From contig DWUW01000158.1 of assembly GCA_019120525.1 (NCBI GenBank), positions 1-6,253 on the forward strand: a stretch of DNA of 6,253 nt, given 5' to 3'. The notes under the pieces were generated by a model, which saw only the letters and a list, made by a program, of their open reading frames with translations, ran no database searches and was not told the DNA's origin. Positions 1-6,182 of this stretch are shown here, piece by piece; position 1 is the stretch's first letter; each line of letters starts with the position of its first letter. This DNA is from Candidatus Eisenbergiella stercorigallinarum. Lineage in GTDB: Bacteria > Bacillota > Clostridia > Lachnospirales > Lachnospiraceae. The translations under genes were made by a program, and so were the position numbers.

Positions 1-1
1 C

Positions 2-1012
2 GGCGGCGGAAGCCCCATCCTGATCCAGTCCATGACGAACACGCGCACGGAGGATGTGGAGAAGACCACGGAGCAGATCCTTCGCCTGGAGGCGGCGGGC
101 TGCGAGATCATCCGCTGCACGGTCCCGAACAGGGAAGCGGCGGAAGCCATCCGGGAGATCAAAAAGAGGATCCACATCCCCCTTGTGGCGGATATCCATT
201 TTGATTATAAGATGGCGATCGCGGCCATGGAAAACGGGGCGGACAAGATCCGGATCAATCCGGGCAACATCGGCTCCCGGGACAATGTGGCGGCTGTGGT
301 AAGAGTGGCGAAGGAGAGGAATATCCCCATCCGCGTGGGGGTCAACAGCGGTTCCCTGGAGAAGGACCTGCTGGAAAAATACGGCGGCGTGACGGCTGAG
401 GGGATTGTGGAAAGCGCGCTGGACAAGGTCCGTATGATCGAGGAGCTGGATTATGACAATCTGGTGATCAGTATCAAGTCCTCCGATGTGCTCATGTGCA
501 TTAAGGCCCACGAGATCCTGGCGCAGAAGACGGATTACCCTCTGCATGTGGGGATCACGGAGGCCGGGACGCTCTGGAGCGGCAATATCAAGTCTTCGGT
601 CGGGCTTGGCGTCATCCTGTATGAAGGGATCGGCGATACCATCCGCGTATCCCTCACCGGGGACCCGGCGGAGGAGGTACGCACGGCGAAGCTTCTGCTG
701 CGCACGCTGGGCCTGAGAAAGGGCGGCATCGAGGTGGTGAGCTGCCCTACCTGCGGCAGGACGAAGATCGACCTGATCGGCCTGGCGAACCAGGTGGAGA
801 AGATGGTCGCGGATATCCCGCTGGACGGCGTGAAGGTGGCGGTCATGGGCTGCGCGGTGAACGGTCCCGGGGAGGCGAGGGAAGCGGACATCGGGATCGC
901 GGGAGGCGTGGGAGAAGGCCTTCTGATCAAAAAGGGGCAGATCATCCGGAAGGTGCCGGAGAGCGAGCTCTTAAATGTCCTGCGACAGGAGCTTTTGAAC
1001 TGGGAAAAATAA
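2..1012 (+). CDS. ispG: 4-hydroxy-3-methylbut-2-enyl diphosphate synthase (IspG/GcpE), 5'-truncated by the window edge
   Basis: IspG is a cytosolic 4Fe-4S enzyme of the non-mevalonate (MEP) pathway. It reductively converts 2-C-methyl-D-erythritol 2,4-cyclodiphosphate to HMBPP, the precursor of IPP and DMAPP. The frame is open from base 2; its first codons read GGGSPILIQSMTNT and match the family's N-terminal QSMTNT motif. The ATG at 32 is therefore the internal Met of that motif (E. coli Met33), not the start, and about 20 residues are missing. Numbering from that Met, other family signatures are PLVADIHFDYK, RINPGNIG, GVNSGSLEKDLLEKYG, LHVGITEAG and GIGDTIRVSLTGDP. The cluster ligands are present: Cys238 and Cys241 in CPTCGR, Cys274 and Glu281 in MGCAVNGPGEA, spaced much as in the E. 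coli enzyme. The C-terminus (LLNWEK, stop TAA 1010-1012) looks intact. It precedes polC by 12 nt in the same direction, so co-transcription is inferred. Confidence 0.96.
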   Translation, partial: GGGSPILIQSMTNTRTEDVEKTTEQILRLEAAGCEIIRCTVPNREAAEAIREIKKRIHIPLVADIHFDYKMAIAAMENGADKIRINPGNIGSRDNVAAVVRVAKERNIPIRVGVNSGSLEKDLLEKYGGVTAEGIVESALDKVRMIEELDYDNLVISIKSSDVLMCIKAHEILAQKTDYPLHVGITEAGTLWSGNIKSSVGLGVILYEGIGDTIRVSLTGDPAEEVRTAKLLLRTLGLRKGGIEVVSCPTCGRTKIDLIGLANQVEKMVADIPLDGVKVAVMGCAVNGPGEAREADIGIAGGVGEGLLIKKGQIIRKVPESELLNVLRQELLNWEK

Positions 1013-1015
1013 GAC

Positions 1016-1020
1016 GGAGG
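1016..1020 (+). promoter_or_regulatory. Shine-Dalgarno site of polC
   Basis: GGAGG lies 4 nt before the ATG at 1025, within the 12-nt gap after the ispG stop. The ispG stop at 1010-1012 is in the same frame as polC, so translation cannot start further upstream in this frame. This ATG is the first available start and has the ribosome site, which supports the chosen start. The spacing is slightly tight. No promoter fits in the gap, so polC is expected to be transcribed from upstream of, or within, the ispG operon. Confidence 0.8.
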
Positions 1021-1024
1021 AAGT

Positions 1025-4000
1025 ATGGCAAAGGCTTTTTTTGAGGTGTTTCCAGGGCTGAAGCTGGAAGGCAGAAGAAAGGATCTGTTCGCGCAGACGC
1101 AGGTGGAGCGGGTGACTGCGACGCATGCGAAGGATTTCGTGCGCGTATATCTGGCAAGCGACCATCTGATCCTGAAGGAGGATGTGTTCGCGGTAGAAGA
1201 CGAGATCCGGAAGCAGCTTTTTTCCGGTATGAATATCACGATCCGTTTTTTTGAGAGATTTCGGCTGTCCTCCCAGTTCAGCCCGCAGACGCTTCTGGAA
1301 GTCTACCGGGATAGCATCCTTCTGGAGCTGTCCCGGTACAGCCATCTTCTGTACAGCATATTTAAGAACGCCGAGGTCAGCTTCCCGCGGGAAGGGCAGA
1401 TGCGGCTCCTGATCGAGGATACAGTGCTGGCGCGTTCCAAGAGCGGGGAGCTGGAGCAGATCCTGGAAAAGATCTTCGGGGAGCGCTGCGGCCTTCCGGT
1501 GCTGGTATCCTTCGACTATAAGGAAGCGAAGGCCGGCCGGTTTAAGGAAGAGGACGAGATCCTCATGTCCCGCAGGATCGCGGAGATCGTGGCCCGCTAT
1601 CAGGGAAGGGGCGGTCAGGCGGCGGATCCCGCCGGAGGCGTTTTGCAGAAAACGAAGGGCGGGGGAAATGTCCGTCCGTTTCCGGGAAAGGAGGGCGGCC
1701 CGCAGCCGGAAGCCGGAAGCGTGTCCGGCCGGCCGGGCAGACTGCCAGCCGCTTCGGCAGACGGGAGCTTCGCGGACGGAGCAGGGCTTCCGGAAAGCCC
1801 GCAGGCGGATACCGCCTACGAGGCCTACCTGGAGGGAATGGCGCGGCAGGAGGCCGCGGCGTCCGGCCAGGCGGGCGGCGCTGCGGGCGCTTTTGCCGGT
1901 GCTGCGGGCACTTCTTCCGGCGCAGGGAGAAATTCTGCCGGCGCTGCGGGCACATCTGGCGGCGCGCAGAATGCGGGAGGCCGGGAAGGGCGCTTTTCCG
2001 GGAAGCGCTCCGGCGGTTTTTCCAGAAGAAGGGGCGGGGACGGCGATTTTTACCGTTCCCCCAAGCGGTCTGACAATCCGGATGTGATCTACGGCAGGGA
2101 TTTTGAGGACGAGGCCATCCCCATGGAGGAGATCGTGGGAGAGATGGGCGAGGTCACGGTGCGCGGCCGCATCCTGAAGCTGGACAAGCGGGAAATCAAG
2201 AACGAGCGCACCATCCTGATCTTCGACGTGACGGATTATACGGACACCTTCACCATCAAGATGTTCGCGAAAAACGATCAGGTGGCCGAGCTGTGCGAAG
2301 GGATTAAGCCCGGCGCCTTCGTGAAGCTCAAGGGCATGACCATGATCGACCGCTTTGACGGGGAGCTGACCATCGGCTCCCTGGTGGGCCTGAAAAAGAT
2401 CAGCGACTTCACCCACAGCCGCCAGGATCACAGCCTGCGCAAGCGGGTGGAGCTGCACTGCCATACCAAGATGAGCGACATGGACGGGGTTTCCGAGGTG
2501 AAGGACATCGTGAAGCGGGCCTATGAGTGGGGCCACCCGGCCATCGCCATTACGGACCACGGCGTGGCGCAGGCCTTCCCGGACGCCAACCACCTGATCG
2601 ACGATCTGTGGAAGGCGGAGAAGAAAAAACGCCAGGAGGCCGGGAACGAGCATCCGGACCGGAACGATTTTTTCAAGGTGATCTACGGCATGGAGGCCTA
2701 TCTGGTGGACGACCTGAAGGAGATCGTCACAAACGGGAAGGGGCAGCCGCTGGACGGCCGGTATGTGGTATTCGATATCGAGACCACGGGCTTTTCTCCG
2801 GTGAAGAACCGGATCATCGAGATCGGAGCCGTGAAGGTGGAGGTGGAAAAGGGCGCGGGAAGGATCACGGACCGTTTTTCCGTCTTTGTAAATCCTCAGG
2901 TCCCGATCCCCTTTGAGATCGAAAAGCTCACCGGCATCAGTGACGAGATGGTGGCGGGCGCGGAGCCCATCGAAACGGTGCTGCCGGAGTTTCTGGCCTT
3001 CTGTGAGGGCTGTGTGCTGGTGGCGCACAACGCGGGCTTTGATACCAGTTTTATCCGGGAAAACGCGGCCAGGCTCGCCCTTTCTTTTGCCTATACCTAT
3101 GTGGACACGGTGGGGATCGCAAGAGTGCTGCTTCCCCATCAGGCGAAGCATACCCTGGACGCGGTGGCGAAGACCCTTGGGGTTTCCCTGGAAAACCACC
3201 ATCGCGCGGTGGACGACGCGGAGGCTACGGCGGAGATTTTCATCCGCTTCTGCAGAATGCTCATGGAGGACGGCAGGGATACCCTGGAGAAGGTGAACGC
3301 GCTGGGAGATTCCAACCCGGATATCGTGAAGCGCCTTCCCACCTATCATGCCATTCTCCTCGCGAAGAACAACACCGGACGGGTGAACCTGTACCGGCTG
3401 ATCTCCGAATCCCATCTGACCTATTACGCGAAGCGCCCGAGGATCCCCAAGAGCCTGCTTCAGAAGCACAGGGAGGGGCTGATCCTGGGAAGCGCCTGCG
3501 AGGCGGGAGAGCTGTACCGGGCCCTGCTGGATGAAAAGAGCGGGGAGGATATCGCGAGGATCGTGGATTTTTATGATTATCTGGAGATCCAGCCCGTGGG
3601 AAACAACGCCTTCATGATCAACGATGAAAAGATCCGGCTGGTGAATTCCGTCGAGGATATCCAGGACATCAACCGGCGGATCGTGAAGCTGGGAGAGCAG
3701 CGGGGCAAGCCGGTGGTGGCCACCTGCGACGTGCATTTTCTGGATCCCGCGGACGAGGTGTACCGCCGGATCATCATGGCGGGAAAGGGCTTCAAGGATT
3801 CGGAGGACCAGGCGCCCCTGTACCTGCGCACCACGGAGGAAATGCTGAAGGAATTTGAATATCTGGGAAGCGACAAGGCGGAAGAGGTGGTGATCACCAA
3901 CACCAACAGAATCGCGGATCAGATCGAGACCATTTCTCCGGTCCGCCCGGACAAGTGCCCGCCCGTGATCCCGGACAGCGACAGGACGCTGACGGAGATC

Positions 4001-5854
4001 TGCTACAGCAAAGCCCACTCCCTGTACGGGGAGGAGCTGCCCCCCATCGTGGAGGAGAGGCTGCAGAAGGAGCTGCATTCCATCATCACCAACGGCTTCG
4101 CCGTGATGTACATCATCGCCCAGAAGCTGGTGTGGAAGTCCGTGGAGGACGGCTATCTGGTGGGTTCCAGAGGTTCCGTGGGTTCCTCCCTGGTGGCCTA
4201 TATGGCGGGCATCACGGAGGTAAACTCCTTAAGTCCTCATTATTACTGCATGAAATGCCATTACAGCGATTTTGATTCCCCCGAGGTGAAGGCCTATTCC
4301 GGCCGGGCGGGCTGCGACATGCCGGACAAATACTGCCCGGTCTGCGGAGAACTCCTGAAAAAGGACGGCTTTGACATCCCCTTTGAAACCTTCCTCGGCT
4401 TCAAGGGCGACAAGGAGCCGGATATCGATCTGAACTTTTCCGGCGAATACCAGAGCAAGGCCCACAAATATACGGAGGTGATCTTCGGGGCGGGCCAGAC
4501 CTTCCGCGCCGGGACCATCGGCACCCTGGCGGACAAGACCGCCTTCGGCTATGTGAAAAATTATTATGAGGAGCGGGGCAGCAAAAAGCGCACCTGCGAG
4601 ATCAACCGGATCGTCACGGGCTGCACGGGCATCCGCAGGAGCACCGGACAGCATCCGGGCGGCATCATCGTGCTCCCGCTGGGAGAGGAGATCAATTCCT
4701 TCACTCCCGTACAGCACCCCGCAAACGACATGACCACGGACACGGTAACGACCCATTTCGATTACCACTCCATCGACCACAACCTGCTGAAGCTGGATAT
4801 TCTGGGACACGATGATCCCACCATGATCCGTATGCTGCAGGACCTGACCGGCCTGGATCCCACAAAGATCCCCCTGGACGACAAGCAGGTCATGTCCCTG
4901 TTCCAGAACACCTCGGCCCTCGGCATCACCCCGGACGACATCGACGGCTGGCCCCTGGGAAACCTGGGCGTGCCCGAGTTCGGCACCGAGTTCGCCATGC
5001 AGATGCTCCTGGACACCAAGCCTACCTCCTTTTCCGACCTGGTCCGCATCGCCGGACTGGCCCACGGAACCGATGTGTGGCTGGGAAACGCCCAGACCCT
5101 GATCAAAGAAGGAAAGGCGACCATTTCCACCGCCATCTGTACCCGTGACGATATCATGATCTATCTCATCGGCATGGGCGTGGAAAGCAGCCTTGCTTTC
5201 ACCATCATGGAGAGCGTCCGTAAGGGCAAGGGCCTGAAGCCGGAGATGGAGGAGGCCATGAAGGCCGCGAACGTCCCCGACTGGTACATCTGGTCCTGCA
5301 AAAAGATCAAGTACATGTTCCCCAAGGCCCACGCCGCCGCCTACGTTATGATGGCCTGGCGGATCGCCTACTGCAAGGTGAACTATCCCCTTGCCTACTA
5401 CGCCGCCTACTTCAGCATCCGCGCCTCGGCCTTTTCCTACGAGATCATGTGCCAAGGCCGCCCCCATCTGGAGATGGTCATGGCCGACTACAAAAAACGC
5501 GCGGACAGCCTTTCCAAAAAGGAACAGGACACCGCGAAGGATATGAAGGTGGTCCAGGAAATGTACGCCAGAGGCTATGAATTCGTCCCCATCGACATTT
5601 TCAAGGCCCAGTCCCGAAGCTTCCAGATCGTGGGAGACAAAATCATGCCCTCCCTAAACAGCATCGACGGCCTCGGCGAAAAAGCCGCCGACGCCATCGT
5701 CGAAGCCGCCAAGGACGGCCCCTTCCTCTCCAAGGACGACTTCCGCGACCGCACCAAAGCCTCCAAAACCATCGTGGACCTCATGGATTCCCTCGGCCTC
5801 CTCGGAGACCTCCCCGAATCCAACCAGATCAGTCTGTTTGATTTTGCCATATGA
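1025..5854 (+). CDS. polC: DNA polymerase III alpha subunit, Gram-positive PolC type, with extended linker
   Basis: This is the replicative DNA polymerase of Firmicutes; it synthesises DNA at the fork and carries its own 3'-5' proofreading exonuclease. It has 1609 residues against 1437 in B. subtilis. In order: N-terminal domain (about 1-195); low-complexity linker (about 196-352); OB fold (about 377-465); PHP domain from KRVELHCH (His478, His480, Asp487, His512, Glu557, Cys825, Asp902, His904), interrupted by a DEDDh exonuclease at about 580-740 (Asp584, Glu586, Asp673, His726, Asp731). The polymerase core has the GSRGSVGSS motif at 1047-1055, a four-Cys zinc site (Cys1075, 1078, 1104, 1107) and the catalytic Asp1133 and Asp1135 in PDIDLNFSG plus Asp1258 in KLDILGHDD. 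The fingers segment KKIKYMFPKAHAAAY begins at 1426. A helix-hairpin-helix (about 1546-1562) and a clamp-binding motif QISLF (1601-1605) follow, with four extra residues after it where the B. subtilis protein ends. No frameshift or lost catalytic residue is seen. It follows ispG by 12 nt. Oddities are the linker, a 20-residue PHP insertion, and C-rich codon use near the 3' end. Confidence 0.99.
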   Translation: MAKAFFEVFPGLKLEGRRKDLFAQTQVERVTATHAKDFVRVYLASDHLILKEDVFAVEDEIRKQLFSGMNITIRFFERFRLSSQFSPQTLLEVYRDSILLELSRYSHLLYSIFKNAEVSFPREGQMRLLIEDTVLARSKSGELEQILEKIFGERCGLPVLVSFDYKEAKAGRFKEEDEILMSRRIAEIVARYQGRGGQAADPAGGVLQKTKGGGNVRPFPGKEGGPQPEAGSVSGRPGRLPAASADGSFADGAGLPESPQADTAYEAYLEGMARQEAAASGQAGGAAGAFAGAAGTSSGAGRNSAGAAGTSGGAQNAGGREGRFSGKRSGGFSRRRGGDGDFYRSPKRSDNPDVIYGRDFEDEAIPMEEIVGEMGEVTVRGRILKLDKREIKNERTILIFDVTDYTDTFTIKMFAKNDQVAELCEGIKPGAFVKLKGMTMIDRFDGELTIGSLVGLKKISDFTHSRQDHSLRKRVELHCHTKMSDMDGVSEVKDIVKRAYEWGHPAIAITDHGVAQAFPDANHLIDDLWKAEKKKRQEAGNEHPDRNDFFKVIYGMEAYLVDDLKEIVTNGKGQPLDGRYVVFDIETTGFSPVKNRIIEIGAVKVEVEKGAGRITDRFSVFVNPQVPIPFEIEKLTGISDEMVAGAEPIETVLPEFLAFCEGCVLVAHNAGFDTSFIRENAARLALSFAYTYVDTVGIARVLLPHQAKHTLDAVAKTLGVSLENHHRAVDDAEATAEIFIRFCRMLMEDGRDTLEKVNALGDSNPDIVKRLPTYHAILLAKNNTGRVNLYRLISESHLTYYAKRPRIPKSLLQKHREGLILGSACEAGELYRALLDEKSGEDIARIVDFYDYLEIQPVGNNAFMINDEKIRLVNSVEDIQDINRRIVKLGEQRGKPVVATCDVHFLDPADEVYRRIIMAGKGFKDSEDQAPLYLRTTEEMLKEFEYLGSDKAEEVVITNTNRIADQIETISPVRPDKCPPVIPDSDRTLTEICYSKAHSLYGEELPPIVEERLQKELHSIITNGFAVMYIIAQKLVWKSVEDGYLVGSRGSVGSSLVAYMAGITEVNSLSPHYYCMKCHYSDFDSPEVKAYSGRAGCDMPDKYCPVCGELLKKDGFDIPFETFLGFKGDKEPDIDLNFSGEYQSKAHKYTEVIFGAGQTFRAGTIGTLADKTAFGYVKNYYEERGSKKRTCEINRIVTGCTGIRRSTGQHPGGIIVLPLGEEINSFTPVQHPANDMTTDTVTTHFDYHSIDHNLLKLDILGHDDPTMIRMLQDLTGLDPTKIPLDDKQVMSLFQNTSALGITPDDIDGWPLGNLGVPEFGTEFAMQMLLDTKPTSFSDLVRIAGLAHGTDVWLGNAQTLIKEGKATISTAICTRDDIMIYLIGMGVESSLAFTIMESVRKGKGLKPEMEEAMKAANVPDWYIWSCKKIKYMFPKAHAAAYVMMAWRIAYCKVNYPLAYYAAYFSIRASAFSYEIMCQGRPHLEMVMADYKKRADSLSKKEQDTAKDMKVVQEMYARGYEFVPIDIFKAQSRSFQIVGDKIMPSLNSIDGLGEKAADAIVEAAKDGPFLSKDDFRDRTKASKTIVDLMDSLGLLGDLPESNQISLFDFAI
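1610..2080 (+). other. Region encoding the low-complexity, probably disordered PolC linker (residues ~196-352)
   Basis: Between the N-terminal domain (ending about ARYQGR) and the pre-OB segment (starting DVIYGRDFEDE), polC encodes about 157 residues dominated by Gly, Ala, Ser, Pro and Arg. The corresponding B. subtilis segment is only a few tens of residues. Three parts can be seen: a mixed Gly/Pro-rich part (196-260); a short potential helix, YEAYLEGMARQEAAA (265-279); and a Gly/Ala heptad array (284-318) followed by a basic Gly/Arg/Phe tail (319-348, including FSRRRGG at 332-338). The reading frame stays open with no stop and rejoins conserved PolC sequence. Disorder is inferred from composition. 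Confidence 0.85.
1874..1978 (+). repeat. Five-unit 21-bp tandem repeat within polC (heptad (A/S/G)GAAGTS)
   Basis: Five in-frame 21-bp units encode GGAAGAF, AGAAGTS, SGAGRNS, AGAAGTS and GGAQNAG (residues 284-318). The core GGCGCTGCGGGC occurs exactly at 1877-1888 and 1940-1951, with an 11/12 match at 1898-1909. Diverged cores begin at 1919 and 1961, so every unit keeps the 21-nt phase. Positions 1895-1911 and 1937-1953 match at 16 of 17 bases. Because the unit is a multiple of three, gain or loss of units would keep the polC frame. Confidence 0.8.
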
Positions 5855-5868
5855 TGCCCCAGGGGCAG

Positions 5869-5910
5869 AAGGTCGGGCGTTCCATGCTTGCATGAGAACG
5901 CCCGACTTTA
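5869..5910 (+). terminator. Probable transcription terminator of the ispG-polC operon
   Basis: GTCGGGCGTTC (5872-5882) pairs perfectly with GAACGCCCGAC (5896-5906). The stem extends inward, past one bulged A (5895), by four pairs CATG/CATG to a CTTG loop. It extends outward by a G-U pair and two A-U pairs to 5869/5909. The hairpin begins 14 nt after the polC stop and is followed by only TTTA, so the U-tract is weak for an intrinsic terminator. It could instead be a 3'-end stabilising hairpin, or work together with the structured repeats downstream. Confidence 0.6.
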
Positions 5911-5912
5911 GG

Positions 5913-6016
5913 CCCCGCCTCCCATGAGGAAGGAGCCCCGTAGGGGCGGATTCCGAATGGGCTGGGATTTCTCCGAAATCCCAGGGGGCATCATAAGCAG
6001 CGGGAGGCCACTCAAT
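5913..6016. repeat. Structured intergenic repeat, copy 1 (divergent, 104 bp)
   Basis: This is the first and most divergent of three tandem copies. It holds an almost perfectly symmetric interrupted palindrome: CCCAT (5921-5925), GA, GGAA (5928-5931), GGA, GCCCC (5935-5939), loop GTA, then GGGGC (5943-5947), GGA, TTCC (5951-5954), GA, ATGGG (5957-5961). It ends with GCAGCGGGAGGCCACTCAAT (5997-6016), shared in slightly altered form with the other copies. Between these two parts lies a segment absent from copies 2 and 3: a separate hairpin followed by GGGGCATCATA. No protein-coding function is seen. Confidence 0.75.
5962..5984. repeat. Perfect 10-bp hairpin within repeat copy 1
   Basis: CTGGGATTTC (5962-5971) and GAAATCCCAG (5975-5984) are perfect reverse complements around a three-base TCC loop. 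It abuts the interrupted palindrome of copy 1, so the two stems could stack. It has no U-tract on either strand, so it is not a standard terminator by itself. Copies 2 and 3 have no counterpart, and this segment explains most of the extra length of copy 1. Confidence 0.7.
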
Positions 6017-6099
6017 CCCCCGCCGCCCCCAGAGGAAGGAGCCCCAAAGGGGCGACTTCCAAATGGGGGCCCGGCAGCGATCCGGGAGGCCATCTCAAT
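6017..6099. repeat. Structured intergenic repeat, copy 2 (83 bp)
   Basis: An 83-bp unit closely matching copy 3. Its hairpin has three stems: GCCCCCA/TGGGGGC (6025-6031 with 6064-6070), GGAAG/CTTCC (6034-6038 with 6056-6060) and GCCCC/GGGGC (6041-6045 with 6049-6053). These are separated by internal loops GA/AAA and GA/GA and closed by an AAA loop. A 3' segment CAGCGATCCGGGAGGCCA (6075-6092) follows the hairpin and leads to CTCAAT. The repeat could act as a REP/BIME-like extragenic palindrome or be transcribed as the 3' end of polC mRNA; the sequence does not decide. Confidence 0.8.
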
Positions 6100-6182
6100 C
6101 CCGCACCGCCCCCAGAGGAAGGAGCCCCCGAAGGGGCGACTTCCAAATGGGGGCTTCGCAGCGATCCGGGAGGCCACTACAT
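6100..6182. repeat. Structured intergenic repeat, copy 3 (83 bp)
   Basis: The second well-conserved unit starts exactly 83 bp after copy 2. The stems recur as GCCCCCA/TGGGGGC (6108-6114 with 6148-6154), GGAAG/CTTCC (6117-6121 with 6140-6144) and GCCCC/GGGGC (6124-6128 with 6133-6137), with the same GA/GA and GA/AAA internal loops. The terminal loop is CGAA instead of AAA. The 3' segment CAGCGATCCGGGAGGCCA recurs at 6158-6175. Differences from copy 2 fall mainly in the loop and between the hairpin and the 3' segment, while the paired bases are unchanged. Confidence 0.8.

Larger units (their letters stand above)
5850..5995. repeat. 11-bp inverted repeat bracketing the terminator and repeat copy 1
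   Basis: TATGATGCCCC at 5850-5860, which contains the polC stop codon, is the exact reverse complement of GGGGCATCATA at 5985-5995. The arms enclose 124 bp holding the terminator-like hairpin, the interrupted palindrome of copy 1 and a perfect 10-bp hairpin. The layout recalls a small non-coding element with terminal inverted repeats, but no target-site duplication is visible outside the arms and there is no ORF inside. The left arm also overlaps a small palindrome, TGCCCC-A-GGGGCA at 5855-5867. Whether the arms pair or mark an insertion is unknown. Confidence 0.4.

Noticed and set aside
32..34. ATG at 32 as the start of ispG
   Set aside because: The frame is open upstream to base 2 and encodes GGGSPILIQS, which matches the IspG N-terminus; this Met is the internal one of QSMTNT.
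1668..2087. 139-codon plus-strand frame overlapping the polC linker
   Set aside because: Arg/Ala-rich out-of-frame reading of GC-rich linker DNA; polC is continuous in its own frame through the region.
971..4078. Very long (1035-codon) minus-strand open frame opposite ispG and polC
   Set aside because: It lies opposite well-conserved PolC coding sequence, its translation is rich in His, Leu, Arg and Asp with no recognisable domain, and such frames are an expected shadow of GC-rich codon use.
4229..5467. 412-codon minus-strand open frame opposite the PolC polymerase core
   Set aside because: Low-complexity Gly/His/Val/Asp translation mirroring the conserved plus-strand gene; no independent signature.
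6032..6040. GGAAGGAG in the repeats as ribosome binding sites
   Set aside because: These bases are the left arm of the repeat hairpin and no start codon with a sustained plus-strand frame follows at suitable spacing.
5913..6182. CRISPR array
   Set aside because: There are only three copies, the repeat unit itself spans about 83 bp, and no unique spacers of uniform length lie between identical short repeats.
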